The translations under genes and the position numbers were made by a program. A stretch of DNA of 64,000 nucleotides from Desulfovibrio sp. (GTDB taxonomy: Bacteria; Desulfobacterota; Desulfovibrionia; Desulfovibrionales; Desulfovibrionaceae). The notes beneath the pieces are model-generated. The model worked only from the letters and a program-made list of their open reading frames with translations, made no database searches and was not told the DNA's origin. The stretch spans positions 112,410 to 176,409 of the forward strand of contig NZ_WASP01000017.1 in assembly GCF_009712225.1 (NCBI RefSeq), read 5' to 3'. Shown here piece by piece: positions 9,703 to 18,381 of the stretch (position 1 is the first letter of the stretch; the number at the start of each line of letters is the position of its first letter).

Positions 9703-12012
9703 ATGCCGGAATCCTTATCCGCAGCGGCAGAGATGCGTGGCGGGCACGCCCGCACGCTCATTGGAGGTCTGGCCTATTCCCTGCGTCTGGCCATTGCTGG
9801 CAATCCCAACTGCGGCAAAACCACGGTCTTCAATTCACTCACAGGCGCGCACCAGCATGTGGGCAACTACAGCGGCGTGACTGTTGAAAAAAAAGAGGGC
9901 TTTATCCGCCATGAAGGGCAGGAGATCATTCTGGTCGACCTGCCCGGAGCGTATTCGCTCTCGGCCTATTCACAGGAAGAAGTGGTGGCCCGCAACGTAC
10001 TGCTGGGCGGCTCGGTGCAGGCGGTCATCAACGTGGTGGACGCGGGCATTCTGGAGCGTGGCCTGCTGCTTACGGCCCAGCTGCGCGAAATGGGGCTGCC
10101 AGTGGTTATTGCCTGCAACATGATGGACGAGGCCCGTGCGGCAGGCATAAGCATTGATTTTTTGCGGCTCTCGGAATTTATGGGCGCAAACGCAGTGCCC
10201 ACAGTGGGCACTGCGGGCAACGGCCTGCGCGAGGCCCTCTCTGCTGCGCGGCAGGCCGCACTGGACGCCCAGCAGCATGAGGGAATTACGGCAGAAACAT
10301 CATCCACGCAGGCTGCACGGGGGCAGGCGCTGCGCATCAGCTACGGCCCCCTGCTTGATCCCATACTGGAAACCATGGAACGGCGCATAGCAGCCAGCCC
10401 CGGCATGGCGGCTTCTCCTTACGGGCACTGCGCGCCGCGCTGGCTGGCTCTCAACCTGCTGCAGGACGATGCCGAAGCCATTGCGGCCCTGCAAAAGGCG
10501 GATACCGACCTTGCCGCCGACATGGCGCAGGTGTGCAGCTTTGTGCAGGAAGAACTGCAGAGTATTGGTCGCGATGCCGAGGGCATCATTGCCGACGGGC
10601 ACAGCGAATTTGTGCGGCGGGTGGCCGCTGCCTGCATAGTCAAAACCGGCGACCGACACCGCCTCAGCCTTTCAGACAAACTCGACCGCGTGCTGGCCCA
10701 CGCCCTGTGGGGCGCGCTGATCATGCTGGGCGTGCTCTATGCCATGTTTCAGATCACCATTGTGCTGGGTTCGTATCCGCAGGGCTGGCTTGAGGGCGCG
10801 TTTGGCGCTCTGGCCGGTTTTGTGCGCGCCTCGCTGCCAGAGGGCCTCTTTGCCTCGCTGCTGGTGGATGGCGTGATCGCGGGCGTGGGCGGTGTGCTCA
10901 GTTTTGTGCCGCTGGTGCTTATCATGTTTGCGCTTATCGCCATTGTGGAAGACAGCGGCTACATGGCCCGCATGGCCTACATCGCCGACAGGGTGTTCCA
11001 GTTTTTTGGCCTGCACGGGGCCTCGGTGATGCCCTACATCATCTCTGGCGGCATTGCAGGCGGCTGCGCCATACCTGGCGTAATGGCCACGCGCACCATG
11101 CGCAGCCCCAAGGAAAAACTTGCCACCATGCTCACCCTGCCCTACATGGCCTGCGGCGCAAAACTGCCCGTGTACCTGCTGCTGGTGGGCACATTTTTTC
11201 CGCACAATGCCGCCAACATGATGTTTGCCATCATCATGCTCTCGTGGGTGCTGGCTTTTTGCGTGGCCCTGCTGCTGCGAAAAACCGTGTTGCGTGGCGA
11301 GGCCACCCCGCTGGTCATGGAAATGCCCCCCTACCGCATGCCCACCCTGCGCGGCATCTGCATCCACTGCTGGGAACGCACATGGATGTATCTGAAAAAG
11401 GCGGGAACCGTGCTCGTGCCTCTGGCCATGCTTATCTGGGCGGCCATGACCTTTCCCGCCCTTGACCCCCAAACAGCCCTGCCCTTTGAAAACGAAATTG
11501 CCCGCCTGAGTGCGCGCCTTGAGCGCGACGAACTCTCTGAACAGATGCGCAGTACCTACGAAACCACGCTGGCAAAAACGCAGGAGAAACTGGACGCGGA
11601 GCGCCTGCGCCACACCCTTGCGGGCAGCCTTGGCACATGGCTTGAGGGTGTCACCTCGTATGCGGGTTTTAGCTGGCGTACAGACGTGGCCCTAATCGGC
11701 GGCATTGCAGCCAAGGAAGCCATTATCTCCACCCTCGGCACCGCCTACGCGCTTGGCGCGCAGGATCCGGAAGACCCGGCATCTCTGGCGGAGCTGTTGC
11801 GAAGCGACCCCTCGTGGAATCAGGGTACGGCGCTGGCCCTGCTGGTTTTTGTCATGCTTTATGCACCCTGCTTTGTGACTCTGATTGTCATTCGGCAGGA
11901 ATCGGGCAGCTGGAAATGGGTTGCATTCAGCATTGCCTTCAATACCCTGCTGGCCTTTGGCATGGCTGTGGGCGTTTACCAGACTTACCGATTCTTATGG
12001 ATGGGCTTATAA
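9703..12012 (+). CDS. feoB: Ferrous iron transporter FeoB
   Basis: FeoB drives GTP-linked Fe(II) uptake across the inner membrane. The 769-residue product begins with a G domain: G1 GNPNCGKT (33-40), G3 DLPGAY and G4 NMMD. A helical GDI-like region follows, then a polytopic core with the two Gate-type segments including GGIAGGCAIPGV and PYMACGAKLP. A charged, coiled-coil-like insertion lies at about 596-642 between membrane segments. The ATG at 9703 follows CAGGAG; longer in-frame starts run into the previous gene and terminator. No feoA is adjacent; a separate feoA-like gene sits at 17056-17316. Its TAA directly abuts the ATG of the next gene. Confidence 0.96.
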   Translation: MPESLSAAAEMRGGHARTLIGGLAYSLRLAIAGNPNCGKTTVFNSLTGAHQHVGNYSGVTVEKKEGFIRHEGQEIILVDLPGAYSLSAYSQEEVVARNVLLGGSVQAVINVVDAGILERGLLLTAQLREMGLPVVIACNMMDEARAAGISIDFLRLSEFMGANAVPTVGTAGNGLREALSAARQAALDAQQHEGITAETSSTQAARGQALRISYGPLLDPILETMERRIAASPGMAASPYGHCAPRWLALNLLQDDAEAIAALQKADTDLAADMAQVCSFVQEELQSIGRDAEGIIADGHSEFVRRVAAACIVKTGDRHRLSLSDKLDRVLAHALWGALIMLGVLYAMFQITIVLGSYPQGWLEGAFGALAGFVRASLPEGLFASLLVDGVIAGVGGVLSFVPLVLIMFALIAIVEDSGYMARMAYIADRVFQFFGLHGASVMPYIISGGIAGGCAIPGVMATRTMRSPKEKLATMLTLPYMACGAKLPVYLLLVGTFFPHNAANMMFAIIMLSWVLAFCVALLLRKTVLRGEATPLVMEMPPYRMPTLRGICIHCWERTWMYLKKAGTVLVPLAMLIWAAMTFPALDPQTALPFENEIARLSARLERDELSEQMRSTYETTLAKTQEKLDAERLRHTLAGSLGTWLEGVTSYAGFSWRTDVALIGGIAAKEAIISTLGTAYALGAQDPEDPASLAELLRSDPSWNQGTALALLVFVMLYAPCFVTLIVIRQESGSWKWVAFSIAFNTLLAFGMAVGVYQTYRFLWMGL

Positions 12013-13188
12013 ATGGCTAAAACCACAGAGCGCGTCACCGGCATGGGCATACGCGCATACCTTGCACTGGGCCTCACTGTCATGGCCCTGCTTTTTACGG
12101 CCAGCTTTTTCTATTTTATGAGCATGACACGCGAAATGAGCGTTTCAGGAACCAGGACATACGGGGCCTTCATGGCGCTCACCGAAGCCCGCAGCAAGGC
12201 CGACCATAGCCTGTTCGAGCGCCTGCGCGAAACAGAATCGGCACTGAACGCCGCCCGCCAAAACACAAGCACTCCGCGACAGACAACCGACGCCGCCCTT
12301 ACGGCGCTTGCCGCATCCATTGCCGAACTCTCTGCCCCGCAGGCCGCCACAGAAGACATCTTGCTGCAACTGCGGCGCACGGCAACCCTTGCGCACGAAT
12401 TTGAAAACCGCCTGCTCATGGGCTTTTTGCTGCTTGGCACTGGCCTTGCCGCCCTGTTTGGCCTGTTGCGCCTGCATCTTGCCCGGCCCCTGCAAGGCAT
12501 CATGGCCTTTCTCAACCAGCTGGGCACAGGGGCCGCCAGCCAGCCACCCAAACGCAGCTTTATTGTCGAACTTGGCAATATTGCGGCATCGCTAGAGAAT
12601 CTTGGCACGTATCTTTCGCTCGCAACTGTCCGTTCACAAAAACTGGCTTCAGAGCACGACCATTTTCAGAAAATGTCACTGGTGGACGGCCTCACCGGCG
12701 TGGGCAACCGCCGCGCCTTTGACGAAAAACTGCGCTCGCTGTGGCTTCAGGCCCAACAGGGGCAAATGCCACTCGCGCTCATCATGCTGGATGTGGACAC
12801 CTTCAAGCGCTACAACGACAACCTTGGGCATCAGGCGGGCGACGAATGCCTGCGCCGCGTGGCAGCTGCCATGAGCAGGGCCGCGCGCTCCACCGACGTA
12901 TGCGCCCGATACGGCGGCGAAGAATTTGCCCTGCTGCTGCCCGGCGCGGATGCTGCCACAGCTCAGGCCGTTGCCACGCGCGTGCATGCCGAAGTTGCAC
13001 GCGAACAGCTGCCCCACCCCGCATCGCCGGTAAGCACATTTGTGACTGTGAGCCTTGGCGTGAGCAGCATGACGCCGCTGGCCGATCAGGATGTTGAAAG
13101 CAATGTGCTGGTGCGCCAGACCGATGCCGCCCTGTACGAGGCAAAGGCCGCAGGCCGCAACCGCACACGCGTGTACGGGCAGTCCTAG
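12013..13188 (+). CDS. Membrane diguanylate cyclase coupled to feoB
   Basis: The 391-residue protein has a transmembrane helix at ~13-36, a ~95-residue periplasmic helical segment, a second helix at ~136-157 and a HAMP-like linker. A C-terminal GGDEF domain carries GGEEF preceded by an RSTD inhibitory site at the correct five-residue spacing. It should make cyclic di-GMP at the inner membrane. The start codon touches the feoB stop with no gap, so translation is probably coupled and transcription should follow the Fur-like promoter at 9610. The periplasmic domain is too short and plain to name its signal. The bidirectional terminator at 13214 ends the unit. Confidence 0.9.
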   Translation: MAKTTERVTGMGIRAYLALGLTVMALLFTASFFYFMSMTREMSVSGTRTYGAFMALTEARSKADHSLFERLRETESALNAARQNTSTPRQTTDAALTALAASIAELSAPQAATEDILLQLRRTATLAHEFENRLLMGFLLLGTGLAALFGLLRLHLARPLQGIMAFLNQLGTGAASQPPKRSFIVELGNIAASLENLGTYLSLATVRSQKLASEHDHFQKMSLVDGLTGVGNRRAFDEKLRSLWLQAQQGQMPLALIMLDVDTFKRYNDNLGHQAGDECLRRVAAAMSRAARSTDVCARYGGEEFALLLPGADAATAQAVATRVHAEVAREQLPHPASPVSTFVTVSLGVSSMTPLADQDVESNVLVRQTDAALYEAKAAGRNRTRVYGQS

Positions 13189-13213
13189 GCTTTGCCGCTG
13201 GGCCTTATTCGCT

Positions 13214-13254
13214 AGAAAAGCCGTCCGGGTATAAACCCGAACGGCTTTTCTGTT
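13214..13254. terminator. Bidirectional intrinsic terminator
   Basis: AGAAAAGCCGT (13214-13224) pairs with ACGGCTTTTCT (13241-13251), with an inner GGGT/ACCC helix. It lies between the feoB-GGDEF unit and the convergent dehydratase gene and has A/T tracts on both sides. Confidence 0.9.
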
Positions 13255-13278
13255 TGGCTGGTATGGTGAGGGCAAGTG

Positions 13279-14469
13279 TTATTTGACGGATACAACCGTG
13301 GAGGCCGCAATGGTTTCAGGCGTCAGCTCCTGGCCCAGACCGGGCAGGTCGGGCACGGTGTACATGCCTTTTTCAGGCATGTAGTTATGCACGCAGGTTC
13401 TGGTATTGGGCTCAAGCAGGGCGTAGCGGTGCAGCTCGTGAATCATGAAGTTGGGGATGGCCGCTTCCATGTGCAGGGCCGCAGCGGTGGATATGGGGCC
13501 GCCGCACACGTGAATCTGCACGGTTACGTCGTAAATATGCGCCATGTCGCAAATTTTCTTTACTTCAGTGATACCGCCGCAGGTGCAGATATCGGGCTGG
13601 ATGACGCTCAGAGAACCTGCTTCAAGGAAGGGGCGATACCCCCAACGCCAGTAAATGCGTTCACCGGCTGCGATGGGAATAGGCACGTTGTCCGCAACCT
13701 TTTTCATCTGCTTTGGGTTGAGAGGCATGACAGGTTCTTCGTAATACAACACGCCAAGCTCGGCGATCATGCGACCAAACTGTATTGCTGCCGTGGTTGA
13801 CGTGAAGGAGTGCATTTCAACAATAATATCCATGTCCGGACCAACAGCCTTGCGCATTGCTGCAAGACGGTCATAGCCCCGGCGCAGCACCTTGTCTGGC
13901 AGCACGCCCGAAAGGTCCTGCTGGTTCCAGTTGCCCTGACCGTCCATGGCGAGAACGTCCACCTTGAGGGCATCGTACCCTTCTGCCTGTGCAATGAGCG
14001 CGGTTTCGGCATAGGCCTGCGGATCAACCAGCATGGCCTTGTCCTGCCCGGCCCCCCAGCCAAACTGCAGCTGGCTGGCATAGGTGCGTATCTTGCTGCG
14101 AGTTTTGCCACCAAGCAGCTGGTACAGGGGCACACCGAGCACCTTGCCCTTGATGTCCCACATGGCAAGGTCAAGGCCGCTCATGGCTGCGGAAAAAATG
14201 CCGCCACCGCCCTGCCCCCAAAAAGTTTTGCGCAACATTTTTTCCCAAATGGCCTCGTTGCACATGGGGTCCATGCCAATGAGTATCTGGGCCAGATCTT
14301 TTGCCGTGCCAAACCCGCCAGAAGCGCCCACGCCATAGGCAAGGCCCACTTCGCCGAATCCGCTGATGCCTTCATCCGTATTCACTTTTACAACTACAGG
14401 CCGCCACTTGCTGGTGGCTGAGCTGAAGTCGTTGGCCACATCAATGATATCAATGCTTGTAATCTTCAT
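13279..14469 (-). CDS. Mandelate racemase/muconate lactonizing enzyme family sugar-acid dehydratase
   Basis: This enolase-superfamily protein of 396 residues has an N-terminal capping domain and a TIM barrel (SGLDLAMWDIKGKVLG near 97-111 is typical). Likely catalytic parts are the Lys169-x-Asp171 pair, metal ligands Glu218, Glu244 and Glu270, and His320 in HVCGG. The family acts on sugar acids such as galactonate, galactarate or mannonate; the substrate cannot be read from sequence. The first ligand is Glu (in VEMHS), where many relatives have Asp. The ATG at 14469 sits 7 bases after AGGAG and is preferred over the ATG at 14475. It follows an MFS carrier in the same operon. Confidence 0.85.
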   Translation of the reverse strand: MKITSIDIIDVANDFSSATSKWRPVVVKVNTDEGISGFGEVGLAYGVGASGGFGTAKDLAQILIGMDPMCNEAIWEKMLRKTFWGQGGGGIFSAAMSGLDLAMWDIKGKVLGVPLYQLLGGKTRSKIRTYASQLQFGWGAGQDKAMLVDPQAYAETALIAQAEGYDALKVDVLAMDGQGNWNQQDLSGVLPDKVLRRGYDRLAAMRKAVGPDMDIIVEMHSFTSTTAAIQFGRMIAELGVLYYEEPVMPLNPKQMKKVADNVPIPIAAGERIYWRWGYRPFLEAGSLSVIQPDICTCGGITEVKKICDMAHIYDVTVQIHVCGGPISTAAALHMEAAIPNFMIHELHRYALLEPNTRTCVHNYMPEKGMYTVPDLPGLGQELTPETIAASTVVSVK

Positions 14470-14493
14470 TATCATACTCCTGTGCGCACTGTG

Positions 14494-15792
14494 CTAAACG
14501 CGTTTTACCGCAAGAATACCCGCCGCAATGGTTGCTGCCGCGCTTGTAAACACAAGACAGAGCAGGCCTCCGCTATACTGGCCGGTAGTGTTGATGAAAA
14601 ATCCGATCATGGCGGGCGCGAGCGCGGCCAGCCCGTTTGCAATGCCGTTCATGATGCCTGACGCTGTGGACATGGATTGGGCGGGAATAAGCCCTTGCAG
14701 CAGCGTCCAGGCCACGGGCGTACCCATCGTGCACGAGGCCACGGCAAGGGACAGCAACACGGCGGAAAGATATTTTTGCTCGGTGACCGCGCCAAGGTAC
14801 ACGCAGCATCCAGCCGCAAGCATGGCTGCCATGAGGATATACGCCCCCTTGCCCATCAGCTTGTCTGCCAGCACGCCGCTGTAAACCTTGAAAATAATGG
14901 AAAGCACAAAAGGCAGGGATGCCAGCCAGCCCATTTCACTCCAGCTGAACCCTCTGGCCGATTTGAGATAGCTCGGCAGCCAGGTAATCAGGCCCCAGTA
15001 CATGCACTGCAGGCACAAGTACCAGAACACCAGCAGCCAGAAACGGTAGTCGCCGATAAATCCCTTGAGACGCTGGGCCAGAGGTGGGGCCGCCTCTGCC
15101 GGCGCAGCAACCTCCTGCCCTGCTTCGATAAATTCCAGCTCAGCCTTGTTGATGCTTTTGTGCTGCCTGGGGGTATCTGCAGTATGCCGCCACAGCAGGT
15201 ACAGAGGGATAAGCCCCACTGCCAGACAAAAATGGAAGTTTGAGCGCCAGCCAAAATGCCCGATAAGATAGGCAAAAAACGGCATGGCAACAGCCGGGGC
15301 CACAGATTGCCCCACAATCCAGGCGGCGTTAGCGCGCCCGCGTTCCTGCCGGGGAAACCAGTTTTTTACAAATACGCTTTGCAGCGGGTAGTACATGCCC
15401 TCGCCCACGCCAAGTATGACGCGACTGGCAATAATGATCGTAAAGGTTGAAGCGATGCCGCCCATAAAGAGCGAAACTGTCCACAGGGCGATGCACAGCA
15501 TCATGGACTTGCGCGGACCAAGATAGTCGCCGATGGGAGCGAGCAGCACGTTGGCCACACCATAGGCCGCAAGAAAAACAGACATCATCATGCCGATTTG
15601 CACTGGCGCTCCCTTGATGCCCATTTCGAGCAGAAAGGGATCATTGGCAGCCAGCACAGAAACGTTCACTCTATCAAGATAGGCAATGAATATTCCTATG
15701 AACAGACAGAAAACAATAATAAACCTTTTTTTCGTCTGTCTATCATCTAGTTCTGTTCCAGCACTTGCAGAAGAAGCAATGTTTTCATCCAT
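14494..15792 (-). CDS. MFS anion:cation symporter-type carrier (sugar acid uptake)
   Basis: This 432-residue major facilitator has about 12 membrane helices. It shows the pattern of the anion:cation symporter group (YLDRVNVSVLA in helix 1, GDYLGPRKSMM in the 2-3 loop, GVGEGMYYPLQ in helix 4), which takes up hexuronates, galactonate and related organic acids by proton symport. The start at 15792 has an excellent AGGAGGGA; a longer frame would begin before it without one. It is cotranscribed with the dehydratase 24 bases downstream and is divergent from a LysR regulator, a layout usual for inducible sugar-acid catabolism. Confidence 0.88.
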   Translation of the reverse strand: MDENIASSASAGTELDDRQTKKRFIIVFCLFIGIFIAYLDRVNVSVLAANDPFLLEMGIKGAPVQIGMMMSVFLAAYGVANVLLAPIGDYLGPRKSMMLCIALWTVSLFMGGIASTFTIIIASRVILGVGEGMYYPLQSVFVKNWFPRQERGRANAAWIVGQSVAPAVAMPFFAYLIGHFGWRSNFHFCLAVGLIPLYLLWRHTADTPRQHKSINKAELEFIEAGQEVAAPAEAAPPLAQRLKGFIGDYRFWLLVFWYLCLQCMYWGLITWLPSYLKSARGFSWSEMGWLASLPFVLSIIFKVYSGVLADKLMGKGAYILMAAMLAAGCCVYLGAVTEQKYLSAVLLSLAVASCTMGTPVAWTLLQGLIPAQSMSTASGIMNGIANGLAALAPAMIGFFINTTGQYSGGLLCLVFTSAAATIAAGILAVKRV

Positions 15793-15902
15793 AAATCTTC
15801 CCTCCTGGCGATTTCTATCATCAGTCAATGCGCATTTCCCGAATCATGCCTTGCCATCAGCATGTGATTTGCATCCATCATGAGGCACCGGTATAGCCCA
15901 TA

Positions 15903-15987
15903 TGGATTTTCCAGTGTCACGACTATGCTGCCGAAATCCAGTCAGGTAAAATTGTTTTTATTTGTCGATTAATAAGATAAAGTTATT
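15903..15987. promoter_or_regulatory. Candidate LysR operator region in divergent promoter
   Basis: Within the 222-base divergent spacer, TGGATTT (15903-15909) and AAATCCA (15934-15940) form an inverted repeat. AATAA (15971-15975) and TTATT (15983-15987) form a second, shorter one close to the lysR start. Either could be bound by the LysR protein; no experiment or second copy supports this. Confidence 0.3.
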
Positions 15988-16014
15988 GAAGTGCCTTACT
16001 AAAAGGAAAAATTT

Positions 16015-16965
16015 ATGCAATTGACCCTGCGTCAAATCGAAGCATTTCTTACAGTTGCAAACCTACGCAGCTTTACCGCCGCCGGAGCTTCGCTGCACAT
16101 TACCCAAAGTGCAGTAAGCAATCTTATCAAAGATCTTGAAACGCAGGTGGGTGTGCCGCTTTTTGACCGAACGTCACGGTCTGTGGCGCTATCGCCCGAC
16201 GGACGAGAACTGTACACACTGGCCCAGAAGGCATTTCACGAATTTTTACTCATGGAAAAATACGCCGCAGACCTGAGCAGCCTGCGTTCCGGCAGAGTGC
16301 GCGTTGTGGGCGCGCCACTCATTGCCTGCACTCTGCTACCCCTGCTGATGGCGCACTTCAAAAGGGTCGAACCCGGCATACGCGTTGAACTGGTGGACCA
16401 GCCCATGGCTCTCTTGCAGTCAAGCATACAACAGGGTGATGCCGAGGTAGGCTTTGGGCCCGCCCGGCTGCCCGAGGCAGACATACGGGTGCAGCATTTT
16501 TTCACTACGCCTGTGTGCATGCTTTCGCGCCCAGACCATCCCCTGGCAGACAGGCACAGTTCCTGGGCAGAAGTGAAGGAAATTCCCGTCATAGCCGTAG
16601 GCAGGGAATCTGTAGGGTACATTGCGGCGGATGTAGGAACGGAGCCGCCCTTCACCCTCGGCCATGTGGTCAACCAGATGCCCACGGCCTTTGCCCTTGC
16701 CGCAGCAGGCTGCGGCGTTGCGCTGGCGGGGCGTTTTTCACTCATGCTGGCGCGCGGCTACGGCCTTGTGGCAACACTGCTGCACGAGCCAGTGCTCCAC
16801 CGCGACATGCTCATGTATCTGCCTGCTGTGCGCAGACTTTCAGACGCTGCCACCACTTTTGTGGATTTTGCCCTGCAGTTTGTCAAAGACCATGACCCCA
16901 ACACGCTGGATACGGCCACAGTGGCGGAACTGGCCCCGCCGCTGTGCACCCGCAAAGGCCCTTGA
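16015..16965 (+). CDS. LysR family transcriptional regulator
   Basis: The 316-residue protein has the LysR winged helix-turn-helix in residues 1-60 (LRQIEAFLTVANLRSFTAAG, then QSAVSNLIKDLE) and a periplasmic-binding-protein-like effector domain from ~90. It is transcribed divergently from the MFS carrier and dehydratase, which by the usual LysR arrangement makes those its likely targets, with a sugar acid or derivative as inducer. The ATG at 16015 follows AAAGGA. No terminator with a T-tract is evident on its own strand. Confidence 0.93.
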   Translation: MQLTLRQIEAFLTVANLRSFTAAGASLHITQSAVSNLIKDLETQVGVPLFDRTSRSVALSPDGRELYTLAQKAFHEFLLMEKYAADLSSLRSGRVRVVGAPLIACTLLPLLMAHFKRVEPGIRVELVDQPMALLQSSIQQGDAEVGFGPARLPEADIRVQHFFTTPVCMLSRPDHPLADRHSSWAEVKEIPVIAVGRESVGYIAADVGTEPPFTLGHVVNQMPTAFALAAAGCGVALAGRFSLMLARGYGLVATLLHEPVLHRDMLMYLPAVRRLSDAATTFVDFALQFVKDHDPNTLDTATVAELAPPLCTRKGP

Positions 16966-16994
16966 GTCGGCACTGCTGTAGCTTCAGCAGAACC

Positions 16995-17025
16995 AAAAAA
17001 AAACGCTCCGCACAAGGCAGAGCGT
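16995..17025 (-). terminator. Intrinsic terminator of feoA
   Basis: Read on the minus strand, ACGCTC and GAGCGT (17003-17008 with 17020-17025) form a hairpin followed by a run of nine T (complement of 16995-17003). Confidence 0.75.
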
Positions 17026-17055
17026 CGACAGCACGGGCTGAACGGGTATGCGGCG

Positions 17056-17316
17056 TCATGGCCGGTCACCTTTATTTGCAGCTGTCTGCACCATGATGGC
17101 CCCGGCCTCTTTACGCCTCAGGGCAATGGTAACCTCTGCGCAGCGCAGGGCCAGCGGATCGCGCAGGGGGGCGTAACCCACCACAGACACAGGCATGCCT
17201 GATCCCAGGCCCATGTCACGTATGCGGCGCGCAAGCTCTCCTCTGGCATTTATGCTCACAATGCGGGCCACCTCGCCCACTTTGAGGGAAGTAAGTGGAA
17301 TTACTGAATCCATCAT
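17056..17316 (-). CDS. feoA: FeoA-domain protein
   Basis: This 86-residue protein is a single FeoA domain, an SH3-like beta barrel found as the small cytosolic partner of FeoB. The pattern LTSLKVGEVARIVSI, then RRIRDMGLGSGMPVSVVG, is typical. Family knowledge gives a role in FeoB-dependent Fe(II) uptake, mechanism unsettled. It stands alone, about 5 kb from feoB on the opposite strand, instead of preceding feoB as usual. ATG codons at 17316 and 17313 both have a plausible Shine-Dalgarno (AAGGA or GGAG); the ORF could extend to 17343 but without support. Its promoter resembles that of feoB. Confidence 0.85.
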   Translation of the reverse strand: MMDSVIPLTSLKVGEVARIVSINARGELARRIRDMGLGSGMPVSVVGYAPLRDPLALRCAEVTIALRRKEAGAIMVQTAANKGDRP

Positions 17317-17345
17317 TCTCCACCGTCCTTTTAAAAACAACATTC

Positions 17346-17380
17346 AATTTCAATTTACTTCCCCAACCTGCTTACGTCAA
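17346..17380 (-). promoter_or_regulatory. feoA promoter with AATTGAAATT operator-like element
   Basis: On the minus strand, TTGACG (17380-17375), a 17-base spacer and TAAATT (17357-17352) form a promoter with the same spacing and same -10 as feoB. AATTGAAATT (17355-17346) overlaps the -10; its complement AATTTCAATT occurs at the matching place before feoB. The full Fur-like 15-mer is less well conserved here. Confidence 0.5.
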
Positions 17381-17504
17381 GAATATAAGCATGGCCAGGT
17401 GGTGCAGGAGTTTGCGCTGCGGCACGCGCCGTAATGTAAGCCCGCTGCCCATGCCCGCCATTATTGCAAACACAACCAACAAGGACCGCCCGACGATGGC
17501 CTGA

Positions 17505-17552
17505 TTTGCGGGCAGGTTTATGGACAGATTTATGGCTAGATTTGCGGCACGG
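17505..17552. repeat. Four tandem imperfect 12-bp units
   Basis: The units are TTTGCGGGCAGG, TTTATGGACAGA, TTTATGGCTAGA and TTTGCGGCACGG, back to back. They are imperfect but share the phase and the TTT-GG core. They lie in the feoA-acyltransferase spacer; function is unknown. Confidence 0.55.
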
Positions 17553-17680
17553 CTTCAGGCATGACGGGGAGCTAGTCTCCCGCCCCACTCGACCATGCGG
17601 CCCGACTCTGGCATGATGCGGGCATGGGCAGAAGCTACCAGGCTGCTGTCTGATTCGCACACGCCAACAATGGATAAACC

Positions 17681-18370
17681 ATGAGCATGCTGAAAAAAGC
17701 TCTGGAGCGGGGCCTCACCCCCTCCAACGTCATAAGCTACCTTTGTCTGCAAATCATGCGCGTTAACGGCGCACTGTGGGGGGGCATACGCCTGCGCCTC
17801 AAGGCCCTTGCCCTTGGCGTGCGGGTTGAGCCCGGCGTTACGGCTCACGGCCCGGTTGGGCTCATGCGCTGGCCGGGCAGCAGCATAAGCATTGGCGCTG
17901 GCGCAAGCATTATTTCATCATGGCGGCGGGCCACGGCAGCCACCCTGTACGCCCCGGTGCGCCTGCGCACTTTTGGGCCGGGGGCCAGCATAGAGATCGG
18001 CCCCGGCTGCCAGCTCAGCGGCACGGCTATTACGGCGCGTTCCACGTCCATCCGACTTGGGCGGCAGGTTATGTTTGGCCCCAACTGCGTTGTGGTGGAT
18101 TCTGACTTTCACGCCCACTGGCCGCCCGAGGCCCGTGCCACCGAACCCGACATGGAAGCCGACCGGCCTGTGAACATTGGCGACTATGCCTGGATTGGCA
18201 TGAACTGCCTTATCCTCAAGGGCGTGACCATTGGAGAGGGTGCCATTATCGGCGCGGGCAGCGTGGTAACGCGCGATGTGCCCCCCTTCTGCCTTGCCGC
18301 CGGCTCGCCCGCCCGCGTGCTGCGCTGCCTCAAGCCCGGCGAAACGCCGCAGCCTGCGGACGCGCAATAG
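17681..18370 (+). CDS. Hexapeptide-repeat (LbetaH) acyltransferase
   Basis: The 229-residue protein contains left-handed beta-helix hexapeptide repeats (ISIGAGASII, IEIGPGCQLSG, IRLGRQVMFGPNCVVV, VNIGDYAWIG, VTIGEGAIIGAGSVVT). The region DSDFHAHWPP holds the His that normally deprotonates the acceptor in this family. Proteins of this type transfer acetyl or other acyl groups to sugars, often in surface polysaccharides, as trimers. The acceptor is unknown; no polysaccharide cluster is adjacent. The ribosome-binding site is weak and an ATG at 17687 is an alternative start. The helicase fusion begins 11 bases after its stop. Confidence 0.8.
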   Translation: MSMLKKALERGLTPSNVISYLCLQIMRVNGALWGGIRLRLKALALGVRVEPGVTAHGPVGLMRWPGSSISIGAGASIISSWRRATAATLYAPVRLRTFGPGASIEIGPGCQLSGTAITARSTSIRLGRQVMFGPNCVVVDSDFHAHWPPEARATEPDMEADRPVNIGDYAWIGMNCLILKGVTIGEGAIIGAGSVVTRDVPPFCLAAGSPARVLRCLKPGETPQPADAQ

Positions 18371-18381
18371 GTCGCAGCAGC

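Larger units (their letters stand above)
17317..17680. other. Intergenic region between divergent feoA and acyltransferase genes
   Basis: This 364-base spacer holds the feoA promoter near its left end and four 12-base imperfect repeats at 17505-17552. A 101-codon minus-strand frame covers much of it, but it lacks a ribosome-binding site and has repeat-driven composition, so I do not call it. Confidence 0.5.

Noticed and set aside
17355..17660. 101-codon minus-strand frame in the feoA spacer
   Set aside because: It covers the 12-base repeats and a promoter, lacks a ribosome-binding site and looks non-coding.
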